The notes: generated by a model not told the origin, from the letters alone. A stretch of 44,102 nt of DNA from Azoarcus sp. (GCA_031274995.1 JAISPJ010000082.1:1-44102); one strand, 5' to 3'. Shown: positions 7,781-17,626, counted from the stretch's first letter. Translations and numbers: made by a program.

Positions 7781-9862
7781 TCAAGATTCTGCCGCCAGTT
7801 CCGCAAGCAGGATGGACTGGGCGGAGTGTGCGGCGCGGCGCGGGGTTTTGCGCCGGTAACGGCCGTTTTGCTGCATTTCCCATGCCTGGGTGTTGTCGAG
7901 GAGGCAACTGCGCAGGCCTTCCTTGATGACCCGGCGCTTGAGTTGGAAATCGAGCACGGGGAAGGCAGTTTCGATACGGCGGAAGAAGTTGCGCGGCATC
8001 CAGTCGGCACTCGACAGGTAAACCCGGTCTTCGCCATCAGCGCGGAAGTACAGGATGCGGTGGTGTTCCAGAAATCGCCCGACGAGCGAGCGCACATGGA
8101 TGTTTTCCGAAAGTCCCGGTATGCCGGGGCGAAGGGCGCAAGGGCCGCGCACGATGAGGTCGATTTCAACGCCGGCGCCGGAGGCTTCGTAGAGCGCCTC
8201 GATGGTTTCGGGGTCAAGCAGGGCGTTGACTTTGGCGATGATGCGCCCGCGTCTGCCCGCGCGGGCAATTTCGGTTTCGTTTTTGATGGCGGCGACGACG
8301 TTGGGCTGAAGTGAGAACGGGGCTTGCCACAAGTGGGTGAGGGTGGAGGCTCGTCCGAGGCCGGTAATCTGCTTGAAGACTTCGGCGACATCTTCGCCGA
8401 TTTGTTCGTTGGCGGTCAGCAGGCCGAAATCAGTGTAGAAGCGCGTGGTGCCGGGGTGGTAGTTGCCGGTTCCCAGATGGACGTAGCGGCGCAGTCTGTC
8501 GGCTTCACGGCGTACGAGCATGAGCAGTTTGGCGTGGACCTTGTAGCCGAAAACGCCATAGACGACGTGTGCGCCCGCTTCTTCGAGACGGTTGGCCCAG
8601 GAGATGTTGGCTTCTTCGTCGAAACGGGCCATGAGTTCGAGGACGACGGTGACTTCCTTTCCTTTTTGCGCGGCACGCACGAGGTGTTCCATGAGGACGG
8701 AATCGGTTCCGGTGCGATAGACGGTCATCTTGATGGCGACGACTTGCAGGTCGTCCGCGCCCGCGCGCAGGAGTTCGATGACTGGGGCGAAACTCTGGAA
8801 GGGGTGGTGGAGCAGGACATCACGTTCGTGGAGGACGGAAAAGATGTCCCGCCGGTTTCCGAGCGATTTGGGCAGGCCGGGACGGAACGGCGGGTATTTG
8901 AGGTCGGGACGGTCGACCCGGTCGGGGACCTGCATCATGCGGACGAGGTTGACGATGCCCGGCAAGGTGTACAGGTCGGTTTGACCAAGGCGGAAGTGCT
9001 GGAGGAGAAAGTCGGCCATCTGGCAGGAGCAGTTGTCGGCGACTTCCAGCCGCACGGCGTCGCCGTAGTGGCGTTGCTGAAGCTCGCCCTTGAGCTTGGC
9101 GCGCAGGTCCTTGACTTCTTCTTCATCGACGAAGAGGTCGGAGTTGCGGGTGACGCGGAATTGGTAGCACCCATGCACGTGCATGCCGTCGAAGATCTCG
9201 TCGACGTGAGTATGCAGTACAGAGGAGAGGAAGACGAAGGTGTAGGGAGCCTGGCCGGGTCGGTCCGGCAGGCGGATGATGCGGGGGAGTACCCGAGGCG
9301 CCTGCACGATGGCGATGTTCGAGACACGGCCAAAGGCATCGCGCCCTTCGAGTTCCACGGCGAAATTCAGGCTCTTGTTGAACACCCTTGGGAAAGGATG
9401 TGCGGGGTCGAGTCCGATGGGGGTGAGCACGGGCATGACTTCGCGCCGGAAAAAGTCATGTATCCAGGCGCTTTGCGCTTCGTCCCAAAGGCCACGCCGC
9501 AGGAAAACAATTCCTTCGCGTTCCAGCGCGGGCAGGATGTCGTCATTGAGCAGGGCGTATTGTTCAGACAGGATCTGGTGCACTTCGGTGCTGACGAGTG
9601 CGAGCAGTTCGGCAGGCAGGATACCGTCGGTGCTGGCGATATTGCCTCCAAGGCGGATTTGTTCGCGGATGCCGGAAACCCTTATCTCGAAAAACTCATC
9701 GAGATTGCTCGATACGATGCACAGGAACCGCAGTCGCTCGAGGAGCGGGACCGCCAGGTCGGCGGCCTGCGCGAGCACGCGGCGCTGGAATTGCAGCAGG
9801 GAAAGTTCCCGGTTGATGAAGTGTTCCGCGTTATAGAGATTATTGTCGGGCGGAGCGGTCAT
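7781..9862 (-). CDS. ppk1: Polyphosphate kinase 1
   Basis: PPK1 reversibly polymerises the gamma-phosphate of ATP into inorganic polyphosphate. The 693-residue protein has the expected N-terminal, head and two phospholipase-D-like catalytic domains. It opens with YNAEHFINRELSLLQFQRRVL and FLCIVSSNLDEFFEIRV. The autophosphorylated histidine is in YVHLGTGNYHPGTTRFY, and the second conserved histidine segment is VGRFLEHHRILYF; KMTVYRTG and RFDEEANISWA are also typical. The start at 9862 (MTAPPDNN) has AGGAAC about 8 bases upstream; an in-frame GTG at 9970 would add unrelated residues. The gene is divergent from ppx, an arrangement common in betaproteobacteria. The C-terminal ~20 residues are basic and variable. 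Confidence 0.97.
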   Translation of the reverse strand: MTAPPDNNLYNAEHFINRELSLLQFQRRVLAQAADLAVPLLERLRFLCIVSSNLDEFFEIRVSGIREQIRLGGNIASTDGILPAELLALVSTEVHQILSEQYALLNDDILPALEREGIVFLRRGLWDEAQSAWIHDFFRREVMPVLTPIGLDPAHPFPRVFNKSLNFAVELEGRDAFGRVSNIAIVQAPRVLPRIIRLPDRPGQAPYTFVFLSSVLHTHVDEIFDGMHVHGCYQFRVTRNSDLFVDEEEVKDLRAKLKGELQQRHYGDAVRLEVADNCSCQMADFLLQHFRLGQTDLYTLPGIVNLVRMMQVPDRVDRPDLKYPPFRPGLPKSLGNRRDIFSVLHERDVLLHHPFQSFAPVIELLRAGADDLQVVAIKMTVYRTGTDSVLMEHLVRAAQKGKEVTVVLELMARFDEEANISWANRLEEAGAHVVYGVFGYKVHAKLLMLVRREADRLRRYVHLGTGNYHPGTTRFYTDFGLLTANEQIGEDVAEVFKQITGLGRASTLTHLWQAPFSLQPNVVAAIKNETEIARAGRRGRIIAKVNALLDPETIEALYEASGAGVEIDLIVRGPCALRPGIPGLSENIHVRSLVGRFLEHHRILYFRADGEDRVYLSSADWMPRNFFRRIETAFPVLDFQLKRRVIKEGLRSCLLDNTQAWEMQQNGRYRRKTPRRAAHSAQSILLAELAAES

Positions 9863-10093
9863 GATGTTCGTTCCTGACTGGTATGGTGACGTGATTGTGA
9901 TTATGTGACATTTTTGTCGTACCGGCGAAGCAACAGCAACGAGGAAACAACAGGAACGAGATTTGCACACGGCACGAAAGATCGTTTTTTTGCCATGTGG
10001 CGCTCACGGCTGGGGGTTTTTCTCGCAATGATGAATCGGGAAGGTTTAGAGTCCTTCTTAACATCGTCTAATGTTCAGGTTCAGGCCGCCACG
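9863..10093. promoter_or_regulatory. Divergent ppk1/ppx control region
   Basis: This 231-bp non-coding stretch lies between the two divergent polyphosphate genes. Read toward ppk1 it holds closely spaced TCAC-type half-repeats (GTCACATAATCACAATCACG, then GTCACC). They do not fit the 11-bp Pho-box periodicity well, so PhoB control is not supported by sight. I see no clear sigma-70 hexamers with proper spacing. An in-frame upstream extension of ppx covers part of the region but does not look coding. Confidence 0.35.
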
Positions 10094-11581
10094 ATGCAGG
10101 ATGTGATTGCCGCAGTTGATCTCGGTTCAAACAGTTTTCGCCTCCAGGTGGGGCATATCGTCGATGACCGGATCTATGCCTTCGATAGATTGAGAGAGCC
10201 GGTGAGGCTGGCTGCGGGTTTGTCGACGGACAACTGGCTAAGTGATGAAGCCTGCCATCGGGGCATTGCCGCTCTGCGCTTGTTTCATGAACGGCTCGCG
10301 GGTTTTCCGCCTGCGTCCGTGCGTGCCGTGGCGACCAATACTCTGCGCGTTGCCAAGAACGCGGCGATTTTTCTGCGTCGGGCAGAAGAGGCGCTTGGTT
10401 TTCCCATCGAGGTGATCGGCGGGCGCGAGGAAGCGCGCCTGATTTATTCCGGGGTTGTCCATACGCTGCCCGATCCGCATCGCCAGCAGTTGGTCGTCGA
10501 TATCGGAGGCGGGTCGACCGAATTCATCATCGGTAAGAGCTTCGAGCCTGTTTTGCTCGATTCGCTCTATATGGGTTGCGTCGGTTATAGCCTGCGTCAT
10601 TTCCCTGACGGCAAGATCGACAAACGCGGCTTCAGGGAGGCGGAGCTCTCCGCATGCCGCGAATTGCAATCGATCGCGCATGATTACCGCAAGACGGGTT
10701 GGGAGTTTGCGGTCGGTTCCAGCGGCACGGCCAAGGCGCTGGAAGAAATCCTTGTGGGGAATGGTTTGTCGGCGGGGGGGATTACCCGGGACGGGATGGA
10801 GAAGCTGCGCACGGTTTTTCTGCGCGCCGGCCATCTCGATGCCATCGATCTGTGCGCTCTGGACACCGACCGTAAGCCTGTCATCCTCGGCGGGCTGGCG
10901 ATCATGATTGCGGTGTTCCACGAGCTTGGCCTGCAACGCATGGAGTTTTCGGAAGGAGCTTTGCGGCTGGGGGTGCTTTATGACTTATTGGGCCGCTATT
11001 GCCGCAATGACCTGCGTGATGCCACCGCCGATGCTTTCATGAGCCATTACCGGGTTAATGCGCACCAAGCCGGACAGGTGGCCGACACAGCTTGTTTCTT
11101 GTTAGCGCAGATTGATCCGGCTGCCGCTGATCCGGGCAATGTGGATTGCAGGTTCCTGCGTTGGGCGGCGTTACTGCACGAGACTGGTATTGCCATCGCG
11201 TATGCCGGATACCATAAACATAGTGCCTATATCCTCGCCAATGCCGATATGCCGGGGTTTTCGCGCATGGACCAGGCTCGGCTCTCGCGGCTCGTGCTTG
11301 CCCATCGCGGCAAGCTCAAACGCATGGAAGAGATCGACCCGTTGTTTCAGGACTGGTTGTTGATCGTTTGCCTGCGTCTGGCAGTGGTGATTCATCGCGC
11401 CCGTGATGAACGGGGCGTACCGGACATCGGCCTGACCCGGACGAAGCGCGGTTTTATCGTCACAACTCCGCCGGGATGGTTGCAGGAGTTGCCACTCACG
11501 GCCGCTTTGTTCGAGGAAGAACGCTTACAGTGGCGCTCGGTTGGCCGCGTGCTCACCGTGCGTGCGGCACGAATGGCTTGA
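10094..11581 (+). CDS. ppx: Exopolyphosphatase (Ppx/GppA family)
   Basis: Ppx removes terminal phosphates from polyphosphate, opposing PPK1; family members may also act on pppGpp. The 495-residue protein has the actin-like ATPase fold motifs: phosphate-1 loop AAVDLGSNSFRLQV at residues 6-19, the phosphate-2 loop VVDIGGGSTEFIIG, and the adenosine-type segment VGSSGTAKALEEI. The C-terminal half contains an HD-like domain (RWAALLHETGIAIAY). The family N-terminus MQDVIAAVDLGSNSF fixes the start at 10094; in-frame upstream starts (10031, 9905) would add unconserved sequence. The tatD GTG lies 3 bp after the stop, so the two genes are probably co-transcribed. Confidence 0.94.
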   Translation: MQDVIAAVDLGSNSFRLQVGHIVDDRIYAFDRLREPVRLAAGLSTDNWLSDEACHRGIAALRLFHERLAGFPPASVRAVATNTLRVAKNAAIFLRRAEEALGFPIEVIGGREEARLIYSGVVHTLPDPHRQQLVVDIGGGSTEFIIGKSFEPVLLDSLYMGCVGYSLRHFPDGKIDKRGFREAELSACRELQSIAHDYRKTGWEFAVGSSGTAKALEEILVGNGLSAGGITRDGMEKLRTVFLRAGHLDAIDLCALDTDRKPVILGGLAIMIAVFHELGLQRMEFSEGALRLGVLYDLLGRYCRNDLRDATADAFMSHYRVNAHQAGQVADTACFLLAQIDPAAADPGNVDCRFLRWAALLHETGIAIAYAGYHKHSAYILANADMPGFSRMDQARLSRLVLAHRGKLKRMEEIDPLFQDWLLIVCLRLAVVIHRARDERGVPDIGLTRTKRGFIVTTPPGWLQELPLTAALFEEERLQWRSVGRVLTVRAARMA

Positions 11582-11584
11582 GTT

Positions 11585-12355
11585 GTGCTGATCGATACGC
11601 ATCTTCATCTCGATGCGGCTGAATTCGATCCGGATCGCGCGGAGGTGCTCGCGCGCGCACGCACGGCGGGCATTGCCGGGTTTGTTGTGCCAGCCGTTGA
11701 CCGTGCGGGATTTGCGCGGGTACTGGCGCTGGCTGAAACGACGCCCGACGTTTTTCCGGCGCTCGGCATTCATCCGCTCTGCGTCGATTGCGCCGATGAA
11801 ATTGATCTCGACGTGCTCGATGCCCTGCTTGCGCAGGGCTGCGCCGTGGCTGTAGGGGAGATCGGGCTGGATCATTATGTGCCGGGATTCGATGCTGTGC
11901 GGCAGGAGACATTCTTTGCGGCGCAACTCGGCCTGGCACGCAGCCACGGGCTGCCGGTCATCCTCCACGTGCGCCGGGCGCAGGATGCCGTGCTCGCGGC
12001 TTTGCGGCAAACCAGGGTCACGGGAGGCATTGCGCATGCTTTCAATGGCAGCCTCCAGCAGGCGGAGGCTTTCATTGAATTGGGATTCAAACTTGGTTTT
12101 GGCGGCGCGATGACCTTTGACGGGTCACGCCGCATCCGCCGCCTTGCGGCGGAATTGCCGCTGGATGCGATTGTGCTTGAAACCGACGCGCCGGACATGC
12201 CGCCCGCTTGGGCGCATGGGGGACGGAACGTTCCGGAAAACCTTCTGCGTATTGCAGGCATCCTCGCTAAATTGCGCGGTTTATCGCTCGAAGAGATCGT
12301 TTTGGCCACTTCCGGCAATGTACGCGCGGTACTGCCGCTGCCGGAAAAGAAGTAA
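11585..12355 (+). CDS. tatD: TatD family metal-dependent hydrolase
   Basis: A 256-residue TIM-barrel hydrolase of the TatD family, whose members act as 3'-5' DNA/RNA exonucleases or deacylases in the cytoplasm. Metal-binding motifs are in order: DTHLHLD at residues 4-10, GEIGLDH near 97-103, VILHVRRA, AHAFNGS, and ETDAPDMPP near 199-207. It begins with GTG three bases after ppx, so translation is probably coupled to it. Which TatD paralogue (TatD, YcfH, YjjV) this is cannot be decided, though the short form and HAFNG motif resemble YjjV. Confidence 0.9.
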   Translation: MLIDTHLHLDAAEFDPDRAEVLARARTAGIAGFVVPAVDRAGFARVLALAETTPDVFPALGIHPLCVDCADEIDLDVLDALLAQGCAVAVGEIGLDHYVPGFDAVRQETFFAAQLGLARSHGLPVILHVRRAQDAVLAALRQTRVTGGIAHAFNGSLQQAEAFIELGFKLGFGGAMTFDGSRRIRRLAAELPLDAIVLETDAPDMPPAWAHGGRNVPENLLRIAGILAKLRGLSLEEIVLATSGNVRAVLPLPEKK

Positions 12356-12461
12356 TTCTTTCTGGTTGTTGAAAGCGGATATGTAATCAAAAATATGAAA
12401 AATGGAAAACGTCTGTCTGGACAAAAAATACGGAACATTACTGTTGCGTGAGATTCTTTCG

Positions 12462-12499
12462 CAAAGCAGCATGCTTTGTCCGAATCGTAGTGCCATAAT
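12462..12499 (+). promoter_or_regulatory. Palindromic operator candidate and weak promoter before etfB
   Basis: The 216-bp gap before etfB holds a perfect inverted repeat, CAAAGCA-GCA-TGCTTTG (12,462-12,478). Its right arm overlaps a possible -35 (TGCTTT), which is 16 bases from CATAAT (12,494-12,499). This suggests repressor control of the etf genes. A TetR-type fatty-acid regulator would be plausible, but the site does not exactly match PsrA or FadR sites known to me. Confidence 0.4.
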
Positions 12500-12571
12500 A
12501 AACGACCTTGAAGAATCCAGCCGGGGAGCATTCCTTGCAGTGCTTTAACCGGTCTCACAAAGGAGGCTGCT

Positions 12572-13321
12572 TTGAAAATTCTGGTCCCGATCAAACGTGT
12601 GGTCGACTACAACGTTAATGTTCGCGTCAAGGCGGATGGCAGCGGAGTAGATTTGGCCAACGTGAAAATGAGCATGAATCCCTTTGACGAAATCGCTGTG
12701 GAAGAGGCTGTGCGCCTGAAGGAAGCCGGTATCGCCACCGAAGTGGTCGTTGTGAGCGCCGGTGTGGGGGCCGCGCAGGAAACACTGCGTACCGCGATGG
12801 CAATAGGCGCGGACCGCGGCATCCTGGTGGAAACCGACGCCGATCTGCAACCGCTGGCAGTCGCCAAACTCCTGAAAGCGATTGTCGATAAGGAGGCCCC
12901 GAAACTGGTCATCGCGGGAAAACAAGCCATTGACGACGACGCCAATCAGACCGGGCAGGTGCTTGCCGCGCTGCTTGGCTGGGCGCAGGCGACATTCATT
13001 TCCAAGTTGGTTCCCGGCACGGACGAAATCACTGTCACCCGTGAAATTGATGGCGGTCTGGAAAAACTGGCGGTCAAATTGCCAGCGGTGGTGACGGTTG
13101 ACCTGCGTCTCAATGAGCCGCGCTATGCCACTTTGCCGAACATCATGAAGGCAAAGAAAAAACCGCTTGAAACGATGAAACCCGCCGATCTGGGTGTGGA
13201 TGCCGCGCCGAGGTTAACAACTCTCAGGGTGGTTGAGCCACCCAAGCGCAGCGCAGGGATCATCGTGGCCGATGTTGGCCAATTGGTCGATAAACTCAAG
13301 AATGTAGCAAAGGTGATCTGA
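12572..13321 (+). CDS. etfB: Electron transfer flavoprotein beta subunit
   Basis: EtfB pairs with EtfA to carry electrons from acyl-CoA dehydrogenases to ETF:quinone oxidoreductase. The 249-residue protein has the ETF-beta family marks [49 protein letters not shown] and the signature [17 protein letters not shown] near residues 189-205. The start codon is TTG, supported by an excellent AAAGGAGG seven bases upstream. etfA begins 2 bases after its stop, so the subunits are translationally coupled. The gene opens an etfB-etfA-acyl-CoA dehydrogenase cluster. Confidence 0.97.
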   Translation: MKILVPIKRVVDYNVNVRVKADGSGVDLANVKMSMNPFDEIAVEEAVRLKEAGIATEVVVVSAGVGAAQETLRTAMAIGADRGILVETDADLQPLAVAKLLKAIVDKEAPKLVIAGKQAIDDDANQTGQVLAALLGWAQATFISKLVPGTDEITVTREIDGGLEKLAVKLPAVVTVDLRLNEPRYATLPNIMKAKKKPLETMKPADLGVDAAPRLTTLRVVEPPKRSAGIIVADVGQLVDKLKNVAKVI

Positions 13322-13323
13322 TT

Positions 13324-14256
13324 ATGGCCATTCTCGTCATTGCCGAACACGATAACGCCGCCCTGAAGGCCGCGACCCTTAACGCCGTGACTGCCGCCGG
13401 AAAACTCGGTGGCGATGTTCATATGCTTGTGGCCGGAGCCAGCGTTGGCGCGGTAAGTCAGGCTGCCGCCAAGGTAGCGGGTGTTGCCAAAGTGCTTGTC
13501 GCCGATGCGCCACAGTATGAAGCGCAAACCCCGGAAAACCTCGCGGTCCTGGTCAAGGGACTGGCTTCCGGTTACAGCCATATCGTGGCTCCCGCCACCA
13601 CCGCAGGTAAAAACCTGACGCCCCGCGTGGCGGGGTTGCTCGATGTCGCCCAGGTCAGTGACGTCGTTGCCGTTGAAGCGCCGGATACCTTCGTGCGCCC
13701 GATCTATGCCGGTAACGCGCTGGCGACAGTGAAAAACGCCGATGCCATCAAAGTTCTTACCGTGCGCACGACCGCATTCGATGCCGCCGGGGAGGGTGGC
13801 AGTGCGGTGATTGAACCTGTGGCGGCGGGGGCTGATCTCGGCCTCGTGCGCCTGATCGGGCGCGAAGTCACCAAGAGCGCCCGCCCGGAACTGGGTGCGG
13901 CCAAGGTGATCGTCTCCGGGGGGCGTGGCTTGGGCAGCGGCGAAAACTTCAGCAAGGTACTCGAGCCGCTGGCCGACAAACTCGGCGCGGCGATCGGCGC
14001 GAGCCGTGCAGCGGTGGACGCCGGGTTTGTACCCAACGACTATCAGGTGGGGCAAACCGGCAAGATCGTCGCGCCGCAGATCTACTTTGCCATTGGACTC
14101 TCTGGAGCGATCCAGCACCTGGCAGGCATGAAGGATTCCAAGGTGATCGTGGCTATCAACAAGGATGCCGACGCGCCGATCTTCCAGGTGGCTGATTACG
14201 GTTTGGTGGCTGACTTGTTTACCGCCGTGCCGGAACTGGTGGCGGCACTGGGTTGA
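13324..14256 (+). CDS. etfA: Electron transfer flavoprotein alpha subunit
   Basis: A 310-residue FAD-binding subunit of the electron transfer flavoprotein. The N-terminal ETF domain has ILVIAEHDN and a Gly/Ala-rich core. The C-terminal FAD domain carries [42 protein letters not shown] and [25 protein letters not shown] [18 protein letters not shown]. It immediately follows etfB (2-base gap) and is followed after 62 bp by an acyl-CoA dehydrogenase, its likely electron donor. Length and motifs are normal. Confidence 0.97.
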   Translation: MAILVIAEHDNAALKAATLNAVTAAGKLGGDVHMLVAGASVGAVSQAAAKVAGVAKVLVADAPQYEAQTPENLAVLVKGLASGYSHIVAPATTAGKNLTPRVAGLLDVAQVSDVVAVEAPDTFVRPIYAGNALATVKNADAIKVLTVRTTAFDAAGEGGSAVIEPVAAGADLGLVRLIGREVTKSARPELGAAKVIVSGGRGLGSGENFSKVLEPLADKLGAAIGASRAAVDAGFVPNDYQVGQTGKIVAPQIYFAIGLSGAIQHLAGMKDSKVIVAINKDADAPIFQVADYGLVADLFTAVPELVAALG

Positions 14257-14318
14257 ACCAGCGTTCAAGTTGTTGCAGTTACTGTTTTGCATTACGACAT
14301 TTACTGGAGGGAGGCACA

Positions 14319-16130
14319 ATGAGCACTTTCAACGCACCGCTTGCCGATATGCGTTTCGTCCTGAACGAAATGGCGGGTTTGCAAGAGATTCTTGGATTTC
14401 CCGATTTCGAGGAAGTCGATGCCGAAACCGTGGACGCTATTCTGGAAGAGGCTGCCAAATTCGCATCCGAGGTCATCGATCCTCTGAATTTGAGGGGCGA
14501 CACGGATAGCCCCGTCTGGAAAAACGGCGTCGTGACCACGAACAAGGAATACAAGGACGCCTATAAACTTTTCTGCGAAAACGGCTGGCACGCCATGCCG
14601 GTGAATCCCAAGTACGGCGGCCAGGGGTTGCCCCACCTCGTCAACATCGCGGTCAATGAAATGTGGCGTTCCGCCAGCATCGCTTTCGCGCTGTGTCCGA
14701 TGCTGACCTTGGGCGCAATCGAGGCGATCCGCCACCACGCTTCCGAGGAACTCAAGGAAAAGTACCTGCACAAGATGGCTGACGGCACCTGGTCGGGCAC
14801 GATGAACCTGACCGAACCGCAAGCCGGTTCCGACCTGACCGCCATCCGCACCAAGGCCGCGCCCGATCCTAGCGGTGACGGCACTTACAGGATCACCGGC
14901 ACCAAGATTTTCATCACTTGGGGCGAACACGACATGGCGGAGAACATCATCCACCTCGTGCTCGCGCGCCTGCCCAATTCCGATCCTGGCTTGAAGGGCA
15001 TCTCGCTCTTCATCGTTCCCAAGTACCTCGTCAACGACAACGGCAGCCTGGGCGAGCGTAACGACCTGATCTGCTCGTCCATCGAGCATAAGCTTGGTAT
15101 CCACGGCAGCGTCACTTCGGTCATGTCCTACGGTGACAATGTTGGCGCGAAGGGCTGGCTGGTCGGGCAGGAAGGCAAGGGCGTGGCTTACATGTTCACG
15201 ATGATGAATCACGCGCGCCTCAACGTGGGCCTGGAAGGCGTCGGCGTGGCCGAGCGTGCCTACCAGCATGCGCTGGCTTATGCCCGCGAACGCATTCAGG
15301 GCGCGATCATCGGCGACAAGACCAAGGAAACCAAGCCCATACTCTTCCATCCCGATGTGCGCCGTCTCCTGATGAGCATGAAGTCCCGCACCGAAGCCAT
15401 GCGCGCACTTGCCTATTTCGTCGCTGGCAACATGGACAAGGCAGGGCATCACCCCGACGCGGCGGTGCGCAGGCAAAGTCAGGCTTATGTCGAACTGCTC
15501 ACGCCGGTCGTCAAGGGATGGAGCACCGAAAGCAGTATCGAGATTGCCAACGATGGCATTCAGGTCCACGGTGGCAATGGCTTCATCGAAGAAACAGGCG
15601 CGGCGCTGTATCTGCGTGACTCCCGCATCACGGCGATCTACGAAGGCACAACCGCCATCCAGGCCAACGACCTGATTGGCCGCAAGACCGCGCGTGAAAA
15701 GGATGAAGCAGGCAACGTCGGTTTTACCGCCCGCAAGCTGTACAAGGATATTGCCGCTTATGCCGATGCATTGTCCGGCGACGCCAGACTGGGCGACCTC
15801 GGCAAGACCTTGCGGGAGGCTGTGCAAGCGCAGATCGATGCAACCGAGTGGGCAATCGGGATTTACGGCAGCGAACCACAAATTGCGCACGCCGGTTCTG
15901 TTCCCTATCTCAAGCTCACCGGTATCGTCGTCGGCGGCTGGCTGCTGGCCAGGTCCGCGCAGGTCGCGCAGGCGAAACTGGCCGCAGGCGCAACCGACGG
16001 CTACTACAAAGCCAAGCTGGCGACGGCCCGTTTCTTCGCTAAACACTATCTGGTGCATGCCAAGGCAATGGCAACAGAAATTACCCAAGGCGGCGAGTCG
16101 GTGTTCGGCCTCGAAGAACCCCTGTTCTAA
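14319..16130 (+). CDS. Acyl-CoA dehydrogenase (long, DmdC/FadE-like type)
   Basis: A 603-residue flavin-dependent acyl-CoA dehydrogenase that would oxidise an acyl-CoA to the 2-enoyl-CoA and pass electrons to EtfAB. It is longer than classical ~380-residue members, with an extra N-terminal segment (PLADMRFVLNEMAGLQEI) and an extra C-terminal helical domain. This architecture is shared by FadE-like enzymes and by 3-(methylthio)propanoyl-CoA dehydrogenase DmdC. Core motifs include GTMNLTEPQAGSDL, ITGTKIFITWGEHD and VHGGNGFIEETGAALYLRDSRI with the conserved YEGTT. The ATG at 14,319 has GGAGGGAGG 5 bases upstream. Substrate chain length cannot be read from the sequence; medium/long chain is a guess. 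Confidence 0.92.
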   Translation: MSTFNAPLADMRFVLNEMAGLQEILGFPDFEEVDAETVDAILEEAAKFASEVIDPLNLRGDTDSPVWKNGVVTTNKEYKDAYKLFCENGWHAMPVNPKYGGQGLPHLVNIAVNEMWRSASIAFALCPMLTLGAIEAIRHHASEELKEKYLHKMADGTWSGTMNLTEPQAGSDLTAIRTKAAPDPSGDGTYRITGTKIFITWGEHDMAENIIHLVLARLPNSDPGLKGISLFIVPKYLVNDNGSLGERNDLICSSIEHKLGIHGSVTSVMSYGDNVGAKGWLVGQEGKGVAYMFTMMNHARLNVGLEGVGVAERAYQHALAYARERIQGAIIGDKTKETKPILFHPDVRRLLMSMKSRTEAMRALAYFVAGNMDKAGHHPDAAVRRQSQAYVELLTPVVKGWSTESSIEIANDGIQVHGGNGFIEETGAALYLRDSRITAIYEGTTAIQANDLIGRKTAREKDEAGNVGFTARKLYKDIAAYADALSGDARLGDLGKTLREAVQAQIDATEWAIGIYGSEPQIAHAGSVPYLKLTGIVVGGWLLARSAQVAQAKLAAGATDGYYKAKLATARFFAKHYLVHAKAMATEITQGGESVFGLEEPLF

Positions 16131-16157
16131 GCCAGAACAGCGTTTCTGAAGCAGTAA

Positions 16158-16195
16158 AAAAACGGCATCTTTCCTTTGGGGAAGGTGCCGTTTTT
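16158..16195. terminator. Bidirectional intrinsic terminator
   Basis: A 17-bp stem with G-T pairs (outer arms AAAAACGGCA / TGCCGTTTTT) and a TTTG loop lies between the convergent acyl-CoA dehydrogenase and gph genes. A/T runs on both sides fit termination in either direction. Confidence 0.9.
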
Positions 16196-16205
16196 GTATA
16201 TTCGT

Positions 16206-16934
16206 TCAAATATTCTCGCGAAAGCGGTAATCCAGATTGTATTCGCTCGAACCGAAATCGCTCTGGTCCACAAGGTGATCCGTAATTTGACGTGCGTTGT
16301 CCAGCAGCCCATCACAATCAATGGCATCTACCGGCATCCCTTCGCTATAACCATACTTCACAAGCAGCACGGGTACGCCCGCGGCGCGGGCGGCGAGCGA
16401 GTCGTTGATGGAATCGCCGATCATCAGGGATTCCTCCGGCTTTGCCCCAAGCAGGTTGCAGGCATGGTGGATCATGGCGGGGTCGGGTTTTTTTACGGGC
16501 AGGGTATCGCCGCAGACGAACGCGCCGAAATGACGCGCCAAGTCGAACTGTTGCAACAGAGGCAATGCGAAAATGGCGCTCTTGTTAGTGACCACGGCCA
16601 TTTTCAGGCGGCGGGCGGCAAGTGCCGCGAGGAGTTCGGGGACTCCGGGGTAGGGCCGTGTGGTCTGGCCATTCACGTGCGTGTAATGGCGGCGAAAGAT
16701 TTCGTGCGCGGCGCTAACCTCGGCAGTGGTGGGGTCGCGGCTTTCGGCAAGGCAGCGACGGACGAGATCGTTGATGCCCCGGCCCACAAAACCGAGGACG
16801 CATGCCTGACTGAGCGTTGGCCTCCCCAGTTCGTCCAGCATCAGATTGGCGGCTTCGGTCAAGTCGGCAATGGTGTCGAGCAAGGTACCATCGAGATCGA
16901 ACAGGATCGCTTTTGCCGCGAAGCGCCGGCTCAT
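16206..16934 (-). CDS. gph: Phosphoglycolate phosphatase
   Basis: A HAD-superfamily phosphatase of 242 residues that hydrolyses 2-phosphoglycolate, a product of DNA-end repair and, where Rubisco is present, of photorespiration. HAD motif I is [12 protein letters not shown] at residues 10-21, motif II VVTNKS, motif III lysine in [10 protein letters not shown], and motif [18 protein letters not shown]. The cap domain has the Gph-like [15 protein letters not shown]. It overlaps the end of rpe by 4 bp (ATGA), an rpe-gph pairing seen in many proteobacteria. The C-terminus is slightly longer and more variable than usual. Confidence 0.94.
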   Translation of the reverse strand: MSRRFAAKAILFDLDGTLLDTIADLTEAANLMLDELGRPTLSQACVLGFVGRGINDLVRRCLAESRDPTTAEVSAAHEIFRRHYTHVNGQTTRPYPGVPELLAALAARRLKMAVVTNKSAIFALPLLQQFDLARHFGAFVCGDTLPVKKPDPAMIHHACNLLGAKPEESLMIGDSINDSLAARAAGVPVLLVKYGYSEGMPVDAIDCDGLLDNARQITDHLVDQSDFGSSEYNLDYRFRENI

Positions 16935-17626
16935 GCGCTCACCGTGGCCAGTTCGGCACGCAGCCGCGCAATGATCGTGTCGTAACGGTGCGGGTCCTTA
17001 TCGCGCCCGGCTTCAAACACGGCGGAACCGGTTACGAAGGTGTCGGCGCCGGCGCGGGCGATATCGGCGATATTGCCGACTTTTACGCCGCCGTCGACTT
17101 CGAGCAGAAGATGTTGCCCGTTTTCCCGGCTCCAGGCATCGAGCCGCGCACGAGTGGCAGCGAGTTTGTCAAGCGTGCCGGGGATGAACGTTTGTCCGCC
17201 AAAACCGGGGTTGACGCTCATCAACAGGACGAAATCGAGCCGCTCCATGACGTGGTCGAGCACATGGAGGGGTGTGGCCGGGTTGAGCGCCAGTCCTGCT
17301 TTTGCGCCGCCGTCCCGGATGAGAGCCAGGCTGCGGTCGACATGTTCGGATGCTTCGGGGTGAAAGCTGATGAAATCCGCGCCCGCTTCGATGAACCCGG
17401 AAATGATCCGGTCGACCGGCTTTACCATCAGGTGTACGTCGATAGGCGCTTTCGTCAAAGGCCGAATGGCCTTGCACACCAGTGGCCCGAACGTAAGGTT
17501 GGGGACGTAGTGGTTGTCCATCACGTCGAAATGAATCCAGTCCGCGCCGGAGGCAATCACGTTCTCCACTTCCTCGCCGAGACGGGCAAAATTGGCGGAA
17601 AGCAGGCTGGGGGCAAGGCGATACAT
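16931..17626 (-). CDS. rpe: Ribulose-phosphate 3-epimerase
   Basis: Rpe interconverts ribulose-5-phosphate and xylulose-5-phosphate in the pentose-phosphate and Calvin cycles. The 231-residue TIM barrel begins with the family motif [16 protein letters not shown] and shows [50 protein letters not shown] and [11 protein letters not shown] with the conserved Asp and His metal ligands. It is upstream of and overlaps gph by four bases, so the two are translationally coupled. All key residues are present. Confidence 0.97.
   Translation of the reverse strand: MYRLAPSLLSANFARLGEEVENVIASGADWIHFDVMDNHYVPNLTFGPLVCKAIRPLTKAPIDVHLMVKPVDRIISGFIEAGADFISFHPEASEHVDRSLALIRDGGAKAGLALNPATPLHVLDHVMERLDFVLLMSVNPGFGGQTFIPGTLDKLAATRARLDAWSRENGQHLLLEVDGGVKVGNIADIARAGADTFVTGSAVFEAGRDKDPHRYDTIIARLRAELATVSA

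Noticed and set aside
7699..8391. N-terminal extension of the Sel1 protein frame up to 8,391
   Set aside because: The extra 231 residues are an out-of-frame shadow of ppk1 (Ser/Pro/Thr-rich); the ATG at 7,698 with GGAGAG fits the repeat protein.
8324..9877. A 517-codon open frame opposite ppk1
   Set aside because: It is antisense to a conserved enzyme; Asp/Val/Gly-rich composition arises from the reverse reading of ppk1 codons.
9863..9920. Possible Pho box between ppk1 and ppx
   Set aside because: The TCAC-type repeats are 8-9 bases apart rather than the 11-base period of PhoB sites, and the match to CTGTCAT is poor.
9905..10093. Upstream in-frame extension of ppx
   Set aside because: The 63 additional residues are not conserved and would overlap the ppk1 promoter; the family N-terminus begins at 10,094.
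13123..14319. A 398-codon open frame opposite etfB and etfA
   Set aside because: It crosses two conserved forward genes and their junction and has no family resemblance.
14301..16088. A 595-codon open frame opposite the acyl-CoA dehydrogenase
   Set aside because: The forward frame contains all flavoenzyme motifs, while the reverse frame has none.
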